DNA from: DATKAS01 sp963733765
GTDB lineage: Bacteria; Actinomycetota; Acidimicrobiia; Acidimicrobiales; DATKAS01
Direction of reading: 5' to 3'
NCBI GenBank assembly: GCA_963733765.1
Contig: CAVTEI010000007.1
Span: forward strand, 248,001-312,000
Length of the DNA: 64,000 nucleotides
In this document: in pieces, positions 45,662 through 54,632 of the stretch
Layout: every line of letters starts with the position of its first letter
Numbering within the stretch: the stretch's first letter is position 1
Position numbers and translations under genes: made by a program
Notes under the pieces: generated by a model
Database searches by the model: none
Told to the model about the DNA's origin: nothing
The model's input: only the letters and a program-made list of their open reading frames with translations

Positions 45662-46309
45662 ATGACGGCGGAGATTGCGGACATGCAGCTCGCGTTGCCC
45701 GTCGACGTGGTGCACGTTGTGCCCTGGGTCGATCCGGTCATCGACGCACTCGGCTTCGACCCCCGGTCCGACTACGTCGAGCTGTTCTGGCTCGGCGTCG
45801 TGGGGCCGAGCACGACGTGGTTGATGCGACGCCTCGTCGCCGGTCTCGACCGCGCTCCCGAGGGGTTCGCGCTCGACCTCGCCGAGACCGCGCAGGCCAT
45901 CGGCATCGGCGGCAACGGGGGCGGTGCCGGCGGACGCAACTCGCCGTTCGCCCGCACGCTCGTCAGGGCCTGTCAGTTCGGCCTCGCGCAGACGAACGGA
46001 ACCCAGCTCGCGGTGCGCCGGCGTCTCCCTCCGCTGAACGCCCGGCAGCTCGAACGCTTGCCGGCCCGGCTGCGCACGCTGCACGCGACGTGGCCTCTCC
46101 CCGCTCGTGAGACACCCGACGCGGCGGCGCGACGTGCGCGACGCCTCGCACTCACCCTGAGCGAGCTCGGAGAGTCCATCGACGCAGTGCAGGCGCAGCT
46201 GGGCCGGTGGCGCTTCGCGCCCGATGAGTGCCGCGCCGCCGCCATCTGGGCCGACGCCGAGCGCGCCGCCCGCGCCGCACGAGCAGCAGCCGGCCCGGAC
46301 GCGGCGTGA
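45662..46309 (+). CDS. Conserved-looking protein of unknown function
   Basis: 215 residues, not recognised with certainty. It opens MTAEIADMQLALPVDVVHVV and has a central segment YVELFWLGVVGPSTTWLMRR that reads like a helix of an amphipathic or DNA-linked protein. A Gly/Asn-rich loop follows (GIGIGGNGGGAGGRNS), then NSPFARTLVRACQFGLAQTN and a basic, helical C-terminal half. It has no signal peptide or clear membrane segment. It has its own promoter and a good GGAGG ribosome site, is divergent from the sirtuin and is followed by a strong hairpin, so it is a single-gene unit. Confidence 0.7.
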   Translation: MTAEIADMQLALPVDVVHVVPWVDPVIDALGFDPRSDYVELFWLGVVGPSTTWLMRRLVAGLDRAPEGFALDLAETAQAIGIGGNGGGAGGRNSPFARTLVRACQFGLAQTNGTQLAVRRRLPPLNARQLERLPARLRTLHATWPLPARETPDAAARRARRLALTLSELGESIDAVQAQLGRWRFAPDECRAAAIWADAERAARAARAAAGPDAA

Positions 46310-46413
46310 CCAGGTCTCAGACCTGACTGTTCGTCGGTCGACCGCCCCCCTCCTCTGGCGGTTGGCCGATGCAGGCGGGCACCCCGGCGGAGGTGGTGCT
46401 CGCCACCCCAGCA

Positions 46414-46461
46414 CCGTTTGCTCATTCGACCCCCCTCACAGGAGGTTGAGTGAGCAAACGG
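46414..46461. terminator. Bidirectional terminator hairpin
   Basis: ccgtttgctca (46414-46424) and tgagcaaacgg (46451-46461) form a perfect 11-base stem around a 26-base loop that holds a smaller cctc/gagg stem. It sits between convergent genes, 8 bases before the pepA stop. Confidence 0.7.
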
Positions 46462-46469
46462 TCGGCGGC

Positions 46470-47936
46470 CTACGGCGTGAAGCGGTCGAGCAGCTCGACG
46501 AGCGTGCGCACTCCGAACCCGGTGCCACCGCGCGTCACGTACGTGTCGTCCGCGTCGGCCATCGCCGGGCCGGCGAGGTCGATGTGGACCCACGGCACAT
46601 CGCTCACGAACTCCTTCAAGAACAACCCCGCGGTGAGCGCACCGCCTCCCCCGCCCCCGGAACCCAGCACCGACGTGCCGCCGATGTTCTTGAGGTCGGC
46701 GACCGGCGAGTCGAGGAACTTGCGGTATTCGGCCGGCAAGGGCAGCGGCCACACCAGCTCGTCGGCGCGGCTCGCAGCATCGCGAACCTGCTCCATCAAC
46801 ACATCGTCGTTGCCCATCACGCCGGCGATCCGGTTGCCGAGCGCGCCGACAACCGCGCCGGTCAGGGTCGCGAGGTCGATGATCGCGTCGACGTCCTCCT
46901 CGACGGCCAACGAGAGCCCGTCCGCGAGCACGAGACGGCCCTCAGCGTCGGTGTTGAGCACCTCGACGGTCTTGCCGTTTCGAATGGTGATGACGTCGCC
47001 CGGCTTCAACGCCGTGCCGCTCGGCATGTTGTCGGTGCAACACAGGAAACCGATGACCTTCACCCGTGGCTTGGTCGCCTTCAGCGTGGTCATGGTCGCC
47101 AGCACCGCAGCTGCGCCCGACATGTCGATTTTCATCGACATCATCCCCTCGCCCGACTTCAGCGAGAGACCACCCGAGTCGAACATGATCCCCTTACCGA
47201 CCAGCGCGACCGATCCGGTCGGGTTGCGAGGGGTGTACGTGAGCTTGATCAGGCGAGGTGGCTCGTCGGACCCGCGGTTCACGCCGAGCATGCCGCCGAG
47301 ACCCGCCTGCTCCATGGCGTGCTCGTCCATGACCTCGATGGTCAGCCCATTGTCCTTGGCAACCTCCGTCGCGAGCTCGGCCATGTCGCGCGCGTTGAGC
47401 GAGCCACCCGGCGTGTTCACAAGGTCGCGCGCCATCGCCACGGCGGCGGCAATGGCGGACCCGCGATCGACGCCGGCCTGCGTCGCCTTCGCCGCTGCCT
47501 CCGACGCCATGATCGCGACGGAAGACACGCCGGGCTTCGGTGCTTCCGACTTGTAGCGGGTGAACGAATACGACCCGAGGGCCGCCCCCTCGACAACTGC
47601 CTGCGCGCCCGCCTTCGCGTCGACCCCCGCGGTCTCGACGATGCCAGTGGCGAGCGACGAGAACCGGCAGGCTGCGCGCACGAACGCACCGGCTGCCCTC
47701 CGCACATCGGCGACGGTTGTGTCCCCCTTCGTGCCGAGTCCGAGCGCGACCCGCGTCGGCCCGCCGCCGCCCGCCAGCACGCACGCCTGCCCGACCTTGC
47801 CTTCGAACCCGAGCGCGGCCAGGCCCGTTCGGTCGATGCCGAGCGAGCGCGGGGCGGCGCCCTCGGTGAAGACGCCGATGCCGATGGCGTCGGCATCTCG
47901 GGGCGCGCTGCGGGTGACGGTGAAGGTGATCGACAT
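46470..47936 (-). CDS. pepA: Leucyl aminopeptidase (M17)
   Basis: 488 residues. The C-terminal catalytic domain has GKGIMFDSGGLSLK (Lys and Asp metal ligands), MKIDMSGAAAVLATM and the signature NTDAEGRLVLADGL. The N-terminal domain is less conserved, as usual. It removes N-terminal residues from peptides in the cytoplasm with two divalent metals. The ATG 47934-47936 starts MSITFTVTRS. It is 17 bases downstream of the cobalamin adenosyltransferase gene, probably co-transcribed. Confidence 0.94.
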   Translation of the reverse strand: MSITFTVTRSAPRDADAIGIGVFTEGAAPRSLGIDRTGLAALGFEGKVGQACVLAGGGGPTRVALGLGTKGDTTVADVRRAAGAFVRAACRFSSLATGIVETAGVDAKAGAQAVVEGAALGSYSFTRYKSEAPKPGVSSVAIMASEAAAKATQAGVDRGSAIAAAVAMARDLVNTPGGSLNARDMAELATEVAKDNGLTIEVMDEHAMEQAGLGGMLGVNRGSDEPPRLIKLTYTPRNPTGSVALVGKGIMFDSGGLSLKSGEGMMSMKIDMSGAAAVLATMTTLKATKPRVKVIGFLCCTDNMPSGTALKPGDVITIRNGKTVEVLNTDAEGRLVLADGLSLAVEEDVDAIIDLATLTGAVVGALGNRIAGVMGNDDVLMEQVRDAASRADELVWPLPLPAEYRKFLDSPVADLKNIGGTSVLGSGGGGGGALTAGLFLKEFVSDVPWVHIDLAGPAMADADDTYVTRGGTGFGVRTLVELLDRFTP

Positions 47937-47953
47937 CAGTTCTGCTTTCTCTG

Positions 47954-48490
47954 TCAGGCCGGCCGCGCCGGCAACGCCACATCTTCCTGCCATCGAGCCA
48001 TGGTCCACAGCAGATCGGAGAGGCGGTTCAGGTAGGGCACGACGAGCGAGGGCGGCGGTGCGGCGACGAGCGACGCGCGCTCAGCGCGGCGCACCACCGT
48101 CCGGCCGAGATCGAGGTACGCGGCGATGCGCGACTGCCCCGGCAACACGAACTCGGTCGGCTGCTCGAATCGACCGGTGAGGCTGTCGATGATCGGCTCG
48201 AGCCGTTCGATCATCTCGGGGGTGACACTCGACTGGCCAGGAGTGAGCTTGCCCCGGTTCTCCGGAGCAGTCGCGAGCTCGGCCATCAGCACGTACATAT
48301 CGCGCTCGAGACTCACGAGGAGGTCGTCGAGCTCGCCGCCCCGCTCGGCCTCCGCGCGAGCGATGCCCAGCACTGCTTGTGCCTCGTCGACCACCCCATA
48401 CGCGGTGGGCTGATCGGAGTCCTTGCGCACGCGCCCGCCGTAGAAGAGTCCGGTCGTGCCGTCGTCGCCCTTCCGCGTGTAGATCTTCAT
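47954..48490 (-). CDS. Cob(I)yrinic acid a,c-diamide adenosyltransferase (PduO type)
   Basis: 178 residues. The ATP-binding N-terminus MKIYTRKGDDGTTGLFYGGR and the motif VVRRAERASLV with RLSDLLWTMAR are diagnostic for PduO-type ATP:cobalamin adenosyltransferases. It makes adenosylcobalamin, the cofactor of the NrdJ and mutase encoded in this window. It is divergent from metH with 70 bases between starts. No cobalamin riboswitch is seen in that space. Confidence 0.93.
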   Translation of the reverse strand: MKIYTRKGDDGTTGLFYGGRVRKDSDQPTAYGVVDEAQAVLGIARAEAERGGELDDLLVSLERDMYVLMAELATAPENRGKLTPGQSSVTPEMIERLEPIIDSLTGRFEQPTEFVLPGQSRIAAYLDLGRTVVRRAERASLVAAPPPSLVVPYLNRLSDLLWTMARWQEDVALPARPA

Positions 48491-48560
48491 CGCCGGCGGG
48501 AGCCTAGGACACCTGGTTGAACGGCCGAGGACGAGGGTGACCCGCCGGTAGCCTGACCAG

Positions 48561-51500
48561 ATGTCGTTCCTCGAGGCGGTGCATGAGCGCGTCGTCGTCT
48601 ACGACGGCGCGATCGGCACGAACCTTCACCGCCGCGAGCCGACGATCGACGATTACGGCGGGGCCGCCTACGAGGGATGCGTCGACCTGCTGTCCCTCAC
48701 GAGGCCCGACTTCGTCACCGACCTCCATGCGTCGTTCTTCGAGGTGGGCGCAGACATCGTCGAGACGAACACCTTCGGGGCCTTCGGCACCGTTCTCGCG
48801 GAGTACGGCCTTCAGGACCGTGCGCACGAGATGTGCCTGGCCGCCGCTCGCCTCGCGGCGCAGGTCCGCGACGACTTCGACACCGACGGCCGCCGTCGCT
48901 TCGTAGCCGGCTCGATGGGACCGGGCACGAAGCTTCCGTCTCTCGGCCACGTGGGCTTCGGCGACCTACGCGACGCGTACGAGGTGATGGCCCGCGGCCT
49001 CATCGAGGGCGGCGTCGATGTGCTCCTGATCGAGACGTGTTACGACCTGCTCCAGGCCAAGGCCGCCGTGATCGGCGCGCGTCGCGCGATGGCTGCCGAG
49101 GGGCGTCTGGTGCCGATCCAGCTTCAGGTGACGATGGAGACGACCGGTCGCATGCTGGTGGGCTCCGAGATCGGCGCGGCGCTCGTCTCGCTCGGAGCGA
49201 TGAAGCCGGACCTTTTCGGACTCAACTGCGCCACCGGCCCCCGCGAGATGACCGAGCACCTGCGCCATCTCTCCCAGCACTGCAGCGTGCCGATCTCGGT
49301 GCTGCCGAACGCCGGTCTGCCGAGCATCGTGCACGGTCAAACGCACTACGACCTCACACCCGAGGAGCTCGCCGAGTACCACGCCCGGTTCATCACCGAC
49401 TTCGGCGTGCGCGTCGTCGGCGGATGCTGCGGCACGACGCCGGCGCACATCGCCGCGGTGATCGAACGATGCCGCGACCTCACGCCGACCTCTCGGCCGG
49501 CTGCCGACGAACCCGCCGTGTCGTCGCTGTACACCGCGCAGCCCATCGCGCAGGACACGTCGTTTCTGATCATCGGCGAGCGGACGAACGCCAACGGCTC
49601 GAAGGCGTTTCGAGACGCGATGTTGGCGGGCGACTGGGATGCGAGCGTTCGCATGGCTGGCGACCAGATCCGCGAGGGCGCCCACGTCCTCGACGTGTGC
49701 GTCGACTACGTCGGACGCGACGGTGCGGCTGACATGGACGCGCTCGCAGGTCGCCTCGCGACGCAGGCGAGCGCTCCACTCGTCTTGGACTCCACCGAAC
49801 CCAATGTGATGGAGGCGGGCCTACGTCACATCGGCGGGCGCGCCATCCTCAACTCGGCGAACCTCGAGGACGGGTACGGCGAGGGCTCGCGCTTCGATCG
49901 GGTCATGAGCCTCGCGGCCGAGTACGGCGCCGCGGTGATCTGCCTGCTGATCGACGAGGAAGGCCAGGCACGCGATGTCGAGTGGAAGATGCGCGTCGCC
50001 CACCGCATCCACGATCTCGCGGCCGAGCGCTACGGCATGCGCGCCGAGGACTTGATCTTCGACGCGCTCACGTTCCCGTTGTCGACGGGCGACGACGACC
50101 TGCGGGGCGACGCACTCGCGACGATCGAGGCGATACGACGCATCAAGACCGAGATCCCGGGCGCGTTCACCGTGCTCGGTGTCTCCAACGTGTCTTTCGG
50201 CCTCAACCCCGCCGCCCGCCACGCACTCAACTCCGTCTTCCTGCACGAGTGCGTCAACGCGGGTCTCGACGCGGCGATCGTGCACGCGGGTCGCATCATG
50301 CCGTTGTCGAGGCTCCCCGAGGAGCAGCGCCAGGTGTGCCTCGACCTGGTGCACGACCGGCGCCAACCGGGCTACGACCCGCTGCAGCGCCTGCTCGAAG
50401 TGTTCGCCGACGTGCACGCGACGGTGCGTGAGAAGGAAGACCGATCGGGCTGGCCGGTCAACGAGCGGCTCAAGCACCGCATAATCGACGGCGACCGCGA
50501 CGGCCTCGACGACGACCTCGAGGCGGCGTTGAGTGAGCGCACTCCCGCGCTGACGATCGTCAACGACGTGCTGCTCGACGGGATGAAGGTGGTGGGCGAG
50601 CTCTTCGCGACCGGTGAGATGCAGCTGCCCTTCGTGCTGCAGTCCGCCGAGACGATGAAGGCGGCCGTCGCCTACCTGACCCCGCACATGGACCGGCTCG
50701 AGGGCGAGACCAGCAAGGGCCGCATCGTGCTCGCGACGGTGAAGGGCGATGTGCACGACATCGGTAAGAACCTCGTCGACATCATCCTCACGAACAACGG
50801 CTACGAGGTCCACAACCTCGGCATCAAGTGCCCCATCGGCGACATGGTCGCGCGCGCCGAGGCGATCAAAGCCGACGCAATCGGCATGAGCGGTCTGCTC
50901 GTGAAGTCGACACTCATCATGCGCGACAACCTCGAAGAGCTGAACAGCGGCGGACTGGCCCACTACCCGGTGCTGCTCGGCGGCGCCGCCCTCACCCGGT
51001 CCTATGTCGAGCGCGATCTCCGCGAGGTCTACGAGGGACGGCTCTTCTACGGGCGCGATGCGTTCGAGGGGCTCCGCACGATGGAGCGCCTGATGGAGCT
51101 CAAACGCACGGGCGACGAGGACCCCGAATTCGGACGAGCACCGACCGGTCGGGTGTTGCCGGAGCGGCGCTCGACAAAGGACGACACGGCGCTCGCGATC
51201 CCGGCACGATCGCCCGAGGTGGCGATCGACAATCCGATCCCGCAGCCTCCGTTCCTCGGCGCACGCGTGGTGAAGGGCGTCTCGATCGACGAGATCGCGG
51301 GCTTCGTCAACGAGACCGCGTTGTTCCGCAATCAGTGGCAGTTCCGTCCCGAGTCAGGCGAGACCGACGACGCGTTCAAGACGCGCCTCCGGCCGACGCT
51401 GCGGGCGCAGCTCGCCGCGGCGAAGACGTCCGGCGTGCTCGTTCCGCAGGTGGTGTACGGGTACTTCGCCGCGAATGGGGATGGCGACCAGCTCGTCCTG

Positions 51501-52031
51501 TGGGCCGACGAGACGCGGTCCGCCGAGCTCATCCGTTACGACTTTCCGCGCCAACGCGTCGAGCCGTACCTCTGCATCGCGGACTTCTTCCGGCCGGTCG
51601 AGTCCGGTGAAGTCGACTACGCCGCGTTCCACATCGTCACGATGGGAAGCGCTGTGTCGGACGCGACCGCCGAGCTGTTCAGCGAGAACCGCTACCAGGA
51701 CTACCTCCTGCTGCACGGTCTGGGCGTCGAGATGGCCGAGGCGCTCGCCGAGCTCTGGCACCGCCGCATCCGCGAGGAGTGGGGGTTCGCCGACGAGGAC
51801 GGCCCGACGGTGGCGGGCTTGTTCCGGCAGCAGTACCGGGGCGGGCGCTACTCGTGGGGCTACCCGGCGTGCCCGGACCTCGAGGACAACGCCAAGGTCG
51901 CGGAGCTGCTCGGCGCGGAGGCGATCGGCGTGGCGGTGAGCGAGGAAAGCTCGTGGCAGTACCACCCCGAGCAGACGACGTCCGCGCTCATCTGCCACCA
52001 CCCCCGCGCCAAGTACTTCGTCGCCCGTTAG
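48561..52031 (+). CDS. metH: Cobalamin-dependent methionine synthase
   Basis: 1156 residues. The homocysteine domain (about 1-310) has zinc ligands Cys223 (GLNCATG) and Cys289-Cys290 (GGCCGTT). The pterin-binding domain begins near residue 337 (FLIIGERTNANGSKAFRDAM). The cap and B12 domain (about 630-880) have the lower-ligand motif DVHDIGKN (His near 733) and GMSGLLVKSTLIM. The AdoMet reactivation domain follows, with ending RYSWGYPACPDLEDNAKVAE. It methylates homocysteine using methyltetrahydrofolate. The 1156-residue length is slightly shorter than E. coli MetH (1227), with all four modules intact. Confidence 0.96.
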   Translation: MSFLEAVHERVVVYDGAIGTNLHRREPTIDDYGGAAYEGCVDLLSLTRPDFVTDLHASFFEVGADIVETNTFGAFGTVLAEYGLQDRAHEMCLAAARLAAQVRDDFDTDGRRRFVAGSMGPGTKLPSLGHVGFGDLRDAYEVMARGLIEGGVDVLLIETCYDLLQAKAAVIGARRAMAAEGRLVPIQLQVTMETTGRMLVGSEIGAALVSLGAMKPDLFGLNCATGPREMTEHLRHLSQHCSVPISVLPNAGLPSIVHGQTHYDLTPEELAEYHARFITDFGVRVVGGCCGTTPAHIAAVIERCRDLTPTSRPAADEPAVSSLYTAQPIAQDTSFLIIGERTNANGSKAFRDAMLAGDWDASVRMAGDQIREGAHVLDVCVDYVGRDGAADMDALAGRLATQASAPLVLDSTEPNVMEAGLRHIGGRAILNSANLEDGYGEGSRFDRVMSLAAEYGAAVICLLIDEEGQARDVEWKMRVAHRIHDLAAERYGMRAEDLIFDALTFPLSTGDDDLRGDALATIEAIRRIKTEIPGAFTVLGVSNVSFGLNPAARHALNSVFLHECVNAGLDAAIVHAGRIMPLSRLPEEQRQVCLDLVHDRRQPGYDPLQRLLEVFADVHATVREKEDRSGWPVNERLKHRIIDGDRDGLDDDLEAALSERTPALTIVNDVLLDGMKVVGELFATGEMQLPFVLQSAETMKAAVAYLTPHMDRLEGETSKGRIVLATVKGDVHDIGKNLVDIILTNNGYEVHNLGIKCPIGDMVARAEAIKADAIGMSGLLVKSTLIMRDNLEELNSGGLAHYPVLLGGAALTRSYVERDLREVYEGRLFYGRDAFEGLRTMERLMELKRTGDEDPEFGRAPTGRVLPERRSTKDDTALAIPARSPEVAIDNPIPQPPFLGARVVKGVSIDEIAGFVNETALFRNQWQFRPESGETDDAFKTRLRPTLRAQLAAAKTSGVLVPQVVYGYFAANGDGDQLVLWADETRSAELIRYDFPRQRVEPYLCIADFFRPVESGEVDYAAFHIVTMGSAVSDATAELFSENRYQDYLLLHGLGVEMAEALAELWHRRIREEWGFADEDGPTVAGLFRQQYRGGRYSWGYPACPDLEDNAKVAELLGAEAIGVAVSEESSWQYHPEQTTSALICHHPRAKYFVAR

Positions 52032-52055
52032 GCGGGCTCGGGTCAGACGACTCGG

Positions 52056-52226
52056 TCAGGCGGCGGTGCCGTGCTCGCGCTGCGGGCTCGAAATCGCCAC
52101 CGCCATCGCCTCGCGGAGCGCCCGGCGGGCCTCGGCGACACCCCGACGACCCAGCTCGCGCGTGGAGTCGTCGAGCCGCCACTGTTCGTCGGTGGGAGCC
52201 TCGATCAAGACCAGCTGCCGTGCCAT
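52056..52226 (-). CDS. Small protein of unknown function (56 residues)
   Basis: An ATG at 52224-52226 opens MARQLVLIEAPTDEQWRLDD, continuing with STRELGRRGVAEARRALREA and ending HGTAA. The charged amphipathic helix and the codon usage (strong GC third positions) resemble a real gene. It lies between the metH end and the helD end, 46 bases downstream of helD. I recall no named family for it. Confidence 0.55.
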   Translation of the reverse strand: MARQLVLIEAPTDEQWRLDDSTRELGRRGVAEARRALREAMAVAISSPQREHGTAA

Positions 52227-52272
52227 GGACCCAGTATGCGGAGGGGGTGGGACATTGCCGCCCGGGCGTGCG

Positions 52273-54314
52273 TCACACTGCGGTCAGCACCGCCGGCAGG
52301 GCGAGGGTGTGCACGAGGGAGAGGTGCTGCACGGCGCGGGTCATCGCCACGTAGAGCAGCCGGGCGCCGTTGACTTCCCCATAGATCAACGCCGGCTCGA
52401 CGACCACCACGGCGTCGAACTCGAGGCCTTTGGCCCCGAGGGGGTCGAGCAGGGCGACATGGCCGTGTTCACCGAGCCGCTCCGCCGCCGCTTTGACCAC
52501 AGCCTCGAGCTCCGCGAGCAGCGCTTCGGGCGCGATCACCGCGACTGACACCCAGTCCCCCGTGAGCGCGGCGAGCTCGGCCTCGACGCTTGTCGCGAGA
52601 TCCTCCCGCTCGACGGGCACGAGCACTGGTGCCGCGCCGTCGCGCGCGCACCGATCGCGACGGGCGCACCTGCGGCGCGGCTTCGGGCAGCAGCCGGTTC
52701 GCCATCTCGAGGATCGGGCCCGGCACCCGGTAGCCGATCTCGAGCTCGGCCACCTGCGCGTTCGCCGGCTGGCCGAGATGCGCGAGCGCGACCTCCCATG
52801 ACGGTTGCGACCACGCGGTCGTCGCTTGGGCGAGGTCGCCGAGGATCGTCATCGAGGGTCGCGCGCCGGCGCGCCGGGCGAGCACCCGCAGCGCCATCGC
52901 TGACAGGTCTTGTGCTTCGTCGACCACGATGTGGCCGTAGCGCCGCGGCGGCCCGGCTGATCAGTGCCTCGGCTTCGTCGATCAACGGGACGTCAGCCGC
53001 GGTCCACGGCTCGGACGCCGCCGACCCGACGGAGGGACGACGCAGCCGCGCCTGCTCGTCCGGCGTGAGGATGCCCTCCGCGGCGCGGCTCAAGGCGGCC
53101 CGGCTCGTCAGCATCTGACGCACGACGGCGGGCGCGCTGATCGTCGGCCACACCCTGTCGATCGCGCTGCTCGCGCTGCGGTCGTTGCGCAGGTCCTCGG
53201 CGAGCTGCTCACGGGTCGCGAGCACGTCGGGACGCACTCGTTCGAGTCCTTCGAGCATGAGGCCGAGGATCGACGACCGGAACGCGTCGCGGTCGAGCTG
53301 CCAGGAGCGCCCCAGCGCCCGCGCCGCGTCGAGTGCGGCACACATCGCGTCGGGAGCGAGGCGCACCGGTCCCCAGCGTGTCGAGAGGACGATCTCTTCG
53401 GTCGGACGCCGCAGTCGATCCGCGCAAGCGCGCTCGATCACGCTCGCCATGCGAACGTCGCCCTTCAGCGCGGCGACGGCTGCGGGCTCGACCGCGCGCA
53501 CCGGGAACGATGCTCCCCGCAATCCGGGCACCGTCGTCTGCACGACCGAGGTCTCGCCGAGGGAGGGCAGGACCTGCGAGATGTAGCGGAGGAACACCGG
53601 GTTCGGGCCGATGACGAGCACGCGCGACTCGGTGAGCTGTTCGCGGTGTTCGTACATGAGGTACGCGGCGCGGTGGAGCCCGACCGCGGTCTTGCCGGTT
53701 CCGGGTCCTCCCTGCACGACGAGGCACACGTCGAGGCCGGCGCGGACCACGACGTCCTGCTCGGCCTGGATCGTGGCGACGATGTCACGCATCTCGCCGG
53801 TGCGGGCCCGCTCGAGCTCGGCGAGCAGCGGATCGGCGATGCCGCCCGCGATGCCGCTGAGCATGCTGTCGGGGTCGTCGAAGACCTCGTCGAGGATGTC
53901 GAGGAGGTGGTGCCCCTCGATGCTGAACCGCCGGCGCCGCTTCAGGCCGAACGGGTCTTGGACGGTCGCGCGGTAGAACGGCACCGAGACCGGCGCCCGC
54001 CAGTCCACGACGATCGGGTCGCCGCGAGGCGTCTCGACGTGACGGCGTCCGACGTAGAACGTCTCCGGCTCTTCGGACTGCGGCGCCTCCTCGTCGATCC
54101 GCCCGAAGCAGAGCGCCAACCCTCCGACGTCGAGCTGCGAAAGGCGCCGGCCGAGGTGCATGGCGGCAGCGTCGGCGTTGGTGTCGCCGCGCCTGGCGTC
54201 GTCGATGGCCGCCTCGAGCACGACCGCCGTCCGGCCCTGCATGGCCGCGAGCGCCTCGTAGGCGGACACGATGTACGCCTGCTCGCGCTCGAGGTCTGGA
54301 TGAACGCTGGGCAC
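52273..54314 (-). CDS. HelD-like RNA-polymerase-associated helicase (two frameshifts)
   Basis: About 680 residues after correction. The N-terminal arm (residues 1-75, HPDLEREQAYIVSAYEAL...) leads to CFGRIDEE and YVGRRHVETPRGDPIVVDWR, hallmarks of actinobacterial HelD/HelR rather than UvrD. Walker A is VQGGPGTGKTAVGLHRAAYL. The frame shifts at about 52948; the next carries motif II YGHIVVDEAQDLSAMALRVL then GYRVPGPILEMANRLLPEAA. It shifts again at about 52650; the last piece has LLDPLGAKGLEFDAVVVVEP and LLYVAMTRAVQHLSLVH. HelD releases stalled RNA polymerase and in some actinobacteria protects against rifampicin. The start is GTG 54312-54314. Confidence 0.82.
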
Positions 54315-54352
54315 AGGGTGTCGTCACCGTACGCCCTAAGCGTCGGCGGGCG

Positions 54353-54613
54353 ATGAGCATCTTCGGGTGGATCGTGATGGGGCTGCTCGCCGGATGGTTG
54401 GCCAAGGTCGCGACGGGCTACCGCCGCTCGGGGTGCCTGTTCACGATGGCGGTGGGCATCCTCGGCGCCATCATCGGTGGGTTCCTCTTCGGCCTCGTCG
54501 GTGAGGAGGGCGTCACCGACTTCAGCGTGTGGTCGTTGATCGTGAGCTTCGTCGGCGCCGCGCTGCTCCTTCTCGTCCTCGGCGCGATCTCCGGGATGGG
54601 TCGGCGCCGATAG
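54353..54613 (+). CDS. GlsB/YeaQ/YmgE family membrane protein
   Basis: 86 residues with three predicted membrane segments and the family pattern GWIVMGLLAGWLAKVATG, RSGCLFTMAVGILGAIIGGF. Relatives are called transglycosylase-associated or stress-response proteins; the function is unproven. It is divergent from helD, with 38 bases between starts. Confidence 0.88.
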   Translation: MSIFGWIVMGLLAGWLAKVATGYRRSGCLFTMAVGILGAIIGGFLFGLVGEEGVTDFSVWSLIVSFVGAALLLLVLGAISGMGRRR

Positions 54614-54632
54614 TCACCGGTACGCTCGGCTC

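Noticed and set aside
48491..48560. Possible cobalamin riboswitch between the adenosyltransferase gene and metH
   Set aside because: Only 70 bases, too short for the conserved B12-box structure, and no such motif is visible.
49821..50963. 380-codon open frame on the minus strand
   Set aside because: Antisense to metH, which is intact and conserved throughout.
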